NCBI GenBank assembly: GCA_016200125.1
Contig: JACQFK010000389.1
Coordinates: forward strand, 1 to 8,821
DNA length: 8,821 bases
Origin: Planctomycetota bacterium
GTDB taxonomy: Bacteria > Planctomycetota > MHYJ01 > JACPRB01
Reading direction: 5' to 3'
The translations under genes and the position numbers were made by a program. Below the pieces are notes generated by a model. That model had not been told where the DNA came from. It did no database searches and saw only the letters and a program-made list of their open reading frames with translations. This document shows positions 7,618-8,821 of the stretch, one piece after another; positions within the stretch are counted from its first letter, which is position 1, and every line of letters begins with the position of its first letter.

Positions 7618-8667
7618 ATGACGTCAGACGCCTCAGAGCCCCAGAAACCCGCCAAGGATGTCCCTTCGCCAAACGATCCGAACGCCGCGGCCGCCACCGA
7701 CGAGGATATTCTCCGCCTCCGCTCGCGACTCGACCGCGAGCTGGCCATGGTGACGCAGAAACTGACGGATGCCGAAGAGTCCATGATCGACATGGAAATG
7801 GCCGTGCGCGCCCATGAGACCGGCTCGCGCCCGCGCCTGCCCGCAGCCTCCTCCGGCGAGAAAGGCACCGAGAGAATCACCGCCCGCCTCCGGGCCGTCG
7901 GCAGCGGTCTGAACAGGTTCAAGGACTGGGTCGTCAAGCCCAAGGAGGGCGAAGCCGCCGCGACGGTTTCCGAGGCGAAGCCGCCGTCGGAAGACGGCGG
8001 AGACCTGGAGGATCGCCTCGAGGAAGCCCTCCGCACGGTCAACCTCGAGATTCGCGAGCGCGAACGCGACGCCACCGATCTCGACCGCAAGCTCCACGAG
8101 GCCCAGAAGGAGCTCATCCGCCACCGCGCTCAGGAACAGCACGTCCGCGAGATGCAGCTCCGCGTCGGCCAGACCAAACAGCTCTCCGAGGACCTCGAAC
8201 GAAAGATGGCCCTCCTGGACGACATGGTCCGCACCTATGAATCCAGCACGAAGTCCGATACGGGGATCCGGACGAAGCCCAAGGATCAGGGCCCGTCCCT
8301 TCCCAGGTTCGACGACCGCCTCCAGAACGCCATCGACGAGGCCCTGAAAGCCGTGGCTGCCCAGGAGAAGAAGGTTGCGGAGGTCGAGACGCAGCTGGGG
8401 CACGCCAACGCGGCGCTCGTCGCGGAGAGGACCCGCCAGCAACGCGTCCGCTCGATGCAGATCCGGCTTCGCCAGTCCCGCCATTTCTCGACCGACCTCC
8501 ATCGCGCCCTGTCGTCGATGGCGTCGGCGATCGAGGACCTGCGCCTGCGCGCGGGAAACCTGCTGAAGCCCGAGACCAGGGCCGCCCGCGAGAAAGCGCG
8601 CAAGCCGGCGACGCCCGCCGCCCCGGCCCCCGTCGCGACTCCGCCCAACAAGGCACCGACTTCCTGA
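7618..8667 (+). CDS. Coiled-coil protein with duplicated module, function unknown
   Basis: I recognise no family for this 349-residue protein. It has no signal peptide or membrane helix, so it is probably cytoplasmic. After a Pro/Ala-rich start there is a helical stretch at about 28-67, a linker, and then two similar coiled-coil modules, residues 130-208 and 231-308, which align without gaps at an offset of 101. Shared positions include DRL (132-134 and 233-235), V-R-x-M-Q-(L/I)-R (176-182 and 277-283), Q185/Q286, S190/S291, D192-L193/D293-L294 and R195/R296. The modules are separated by a Lys/Pro/Thr linker, and the C-terminus (about 317-349) is Ala/Pro/Lys-rich and disordered-looking. Such a layout suits a scaffold or a filament-like or nucleic-acid-associated protein, but that is a guess. 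The gene has its own TATAAT box and sits 16 bases before the zinc-ribbon gene, so the two are probably co-transcribed. Confidence 0.8.
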   Translation: MTSDASEPQKPAKDVPSPNDPNAAAATDEDILRLRSRLDRELAMVTQKLTDAEESMIDMEMAVRAHETGSRPRLPAASSGEKGTERITARLRAVGSGLNRFKDWVVKPKEGEAAATVSEAKPPSEDGGDLEDRLEEALRTVNLEIRERERDATDLDRKLHEAQKELIRHRAQEQHVREMQLRVGQTKQLSEDLERKMALLDDMVRTYESSTKSDTGIRTKPKDQGPSLPRFDDRLQNAIDEALKAVAAQEKKVAEVETQLGHANAALVAERTRQQRVRSMQIRLRQSRHFSTDLHRALSSMASAIEDLRLRAGNLLKPETRAAREKARKPATPAAPAPVATPPNKAPTS

Positions 8668-8683
8668 GGACGGTCCACCGACC

Positions 8684-8821
8684 ATGGGAGCGGAACGCTG
8701 GCTCTGCTTCTCCTGCGGCGCGACGAGCGATCCCGCGCCGGAGACGCCCCCCGGCTGCGCGCGCTGCGACGCGCCGCTCCACGTCGGGAAATACGGCCTG
8801 ATCGCGGAGCTCGACCCGGAA
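8684..8821 (+). CDS. Zinc-ribbon protein, N-terminal part only
   Basis: An ATG at 8684 opens a frame that runs to the window end (46 codons). It shows CFSCG (residues 8-12) and CARCD (25-29), a two-CxxC zinc ribbon, followed by HVGKYGLIAEL (33-43). That last stretch is loosely like the first strand of a Ser/Thr protein kinase N-lobe, but the next residues (DPE) do not continue into the glycine loop, so the identity of the main domain is open. The spacing of 16 bases from the coiled-coil stop, with GAGGA at the junction, suggests one transcript. The start is likely but not certain, since the box is 13 bases away. Confidence 0.65.
   Translation, partial: MGAERWLCFSCGATSDPAPETPPGCARCDAPLHVGKYGLIAELDPE

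Noticed and set aside
7633..8685. Minus-strand open frame of 350 codons
   Set aside because: Antisense of the coiled-coil gene, which has a perfect ribosome binding site and internal repeat signal.

Overview
The window is high-GC bacterial chromosome (roughly two thirds G+C by eye, with strong G/C third-position bias in the genes). It is densely coding, with no gene-free stretch over 300 bases. Clear Shine-Dalgarno boxes precede several genes. A secreted squalene-oxidase-repeat protein of the DGSW / DGGWGY type is typical of Planctomycetota and related environmental lineages, so an uncultured planctomycete-like bacterium is a reasonable guess. This is inference; no marker gene in the window fixes the phylum.

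Bases 1-3735 (+) form an apparent three-gene operon. It starts with the 3' end of a large CoA-dehydratase activase-related protein (DUF2229 part). Next comes a separate 2-hydroxyacyl-CoA dehydratase D-component-like protein, then an Lgt-like seven-helix membrane protein whose start overlaps the previous stop. In many bacteria the first two are one very long polypeptide; here they are split. The Lgt-like protein keeps the family fold signals but lacks residues known to be needed for E. coli Lgt activity, so its substrate is open.

Bases 3701-4347 hold a DUF4342 membrane protein on the minus strand, overlapping the Lgt-like 3' end tail to tail, and a small plus-strand ORF with a CxxC motif and no recognised family.

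Bases 4361-6182 (-) carry a Tat-exported iron/manganese superoxide dismutase followed by the secreted squalene-oxidase-repeat protein, whose 37-base upstream gap contains a possible leaderless promoter. Divergent from them, 100 bases away, is an EamA-type transporter with a 24-histidine C-terminal tail (6283-7350), which suggests a metal-related role. The exported SOD and the transporter may share a regulatory region.

Bases 7413-7489 encode tRNA-Arg(CCT) with CCA included. A TATAAT box then leads into a 349-residue coiled-coil protein of unknown function, built around two gapless copies of a module of about 78 residues. The window ends inside a gene starting with a CxxC...CxxC zinc ribbon. 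No mobile element, CRISPR array, rRNA or prophage signal was seen.
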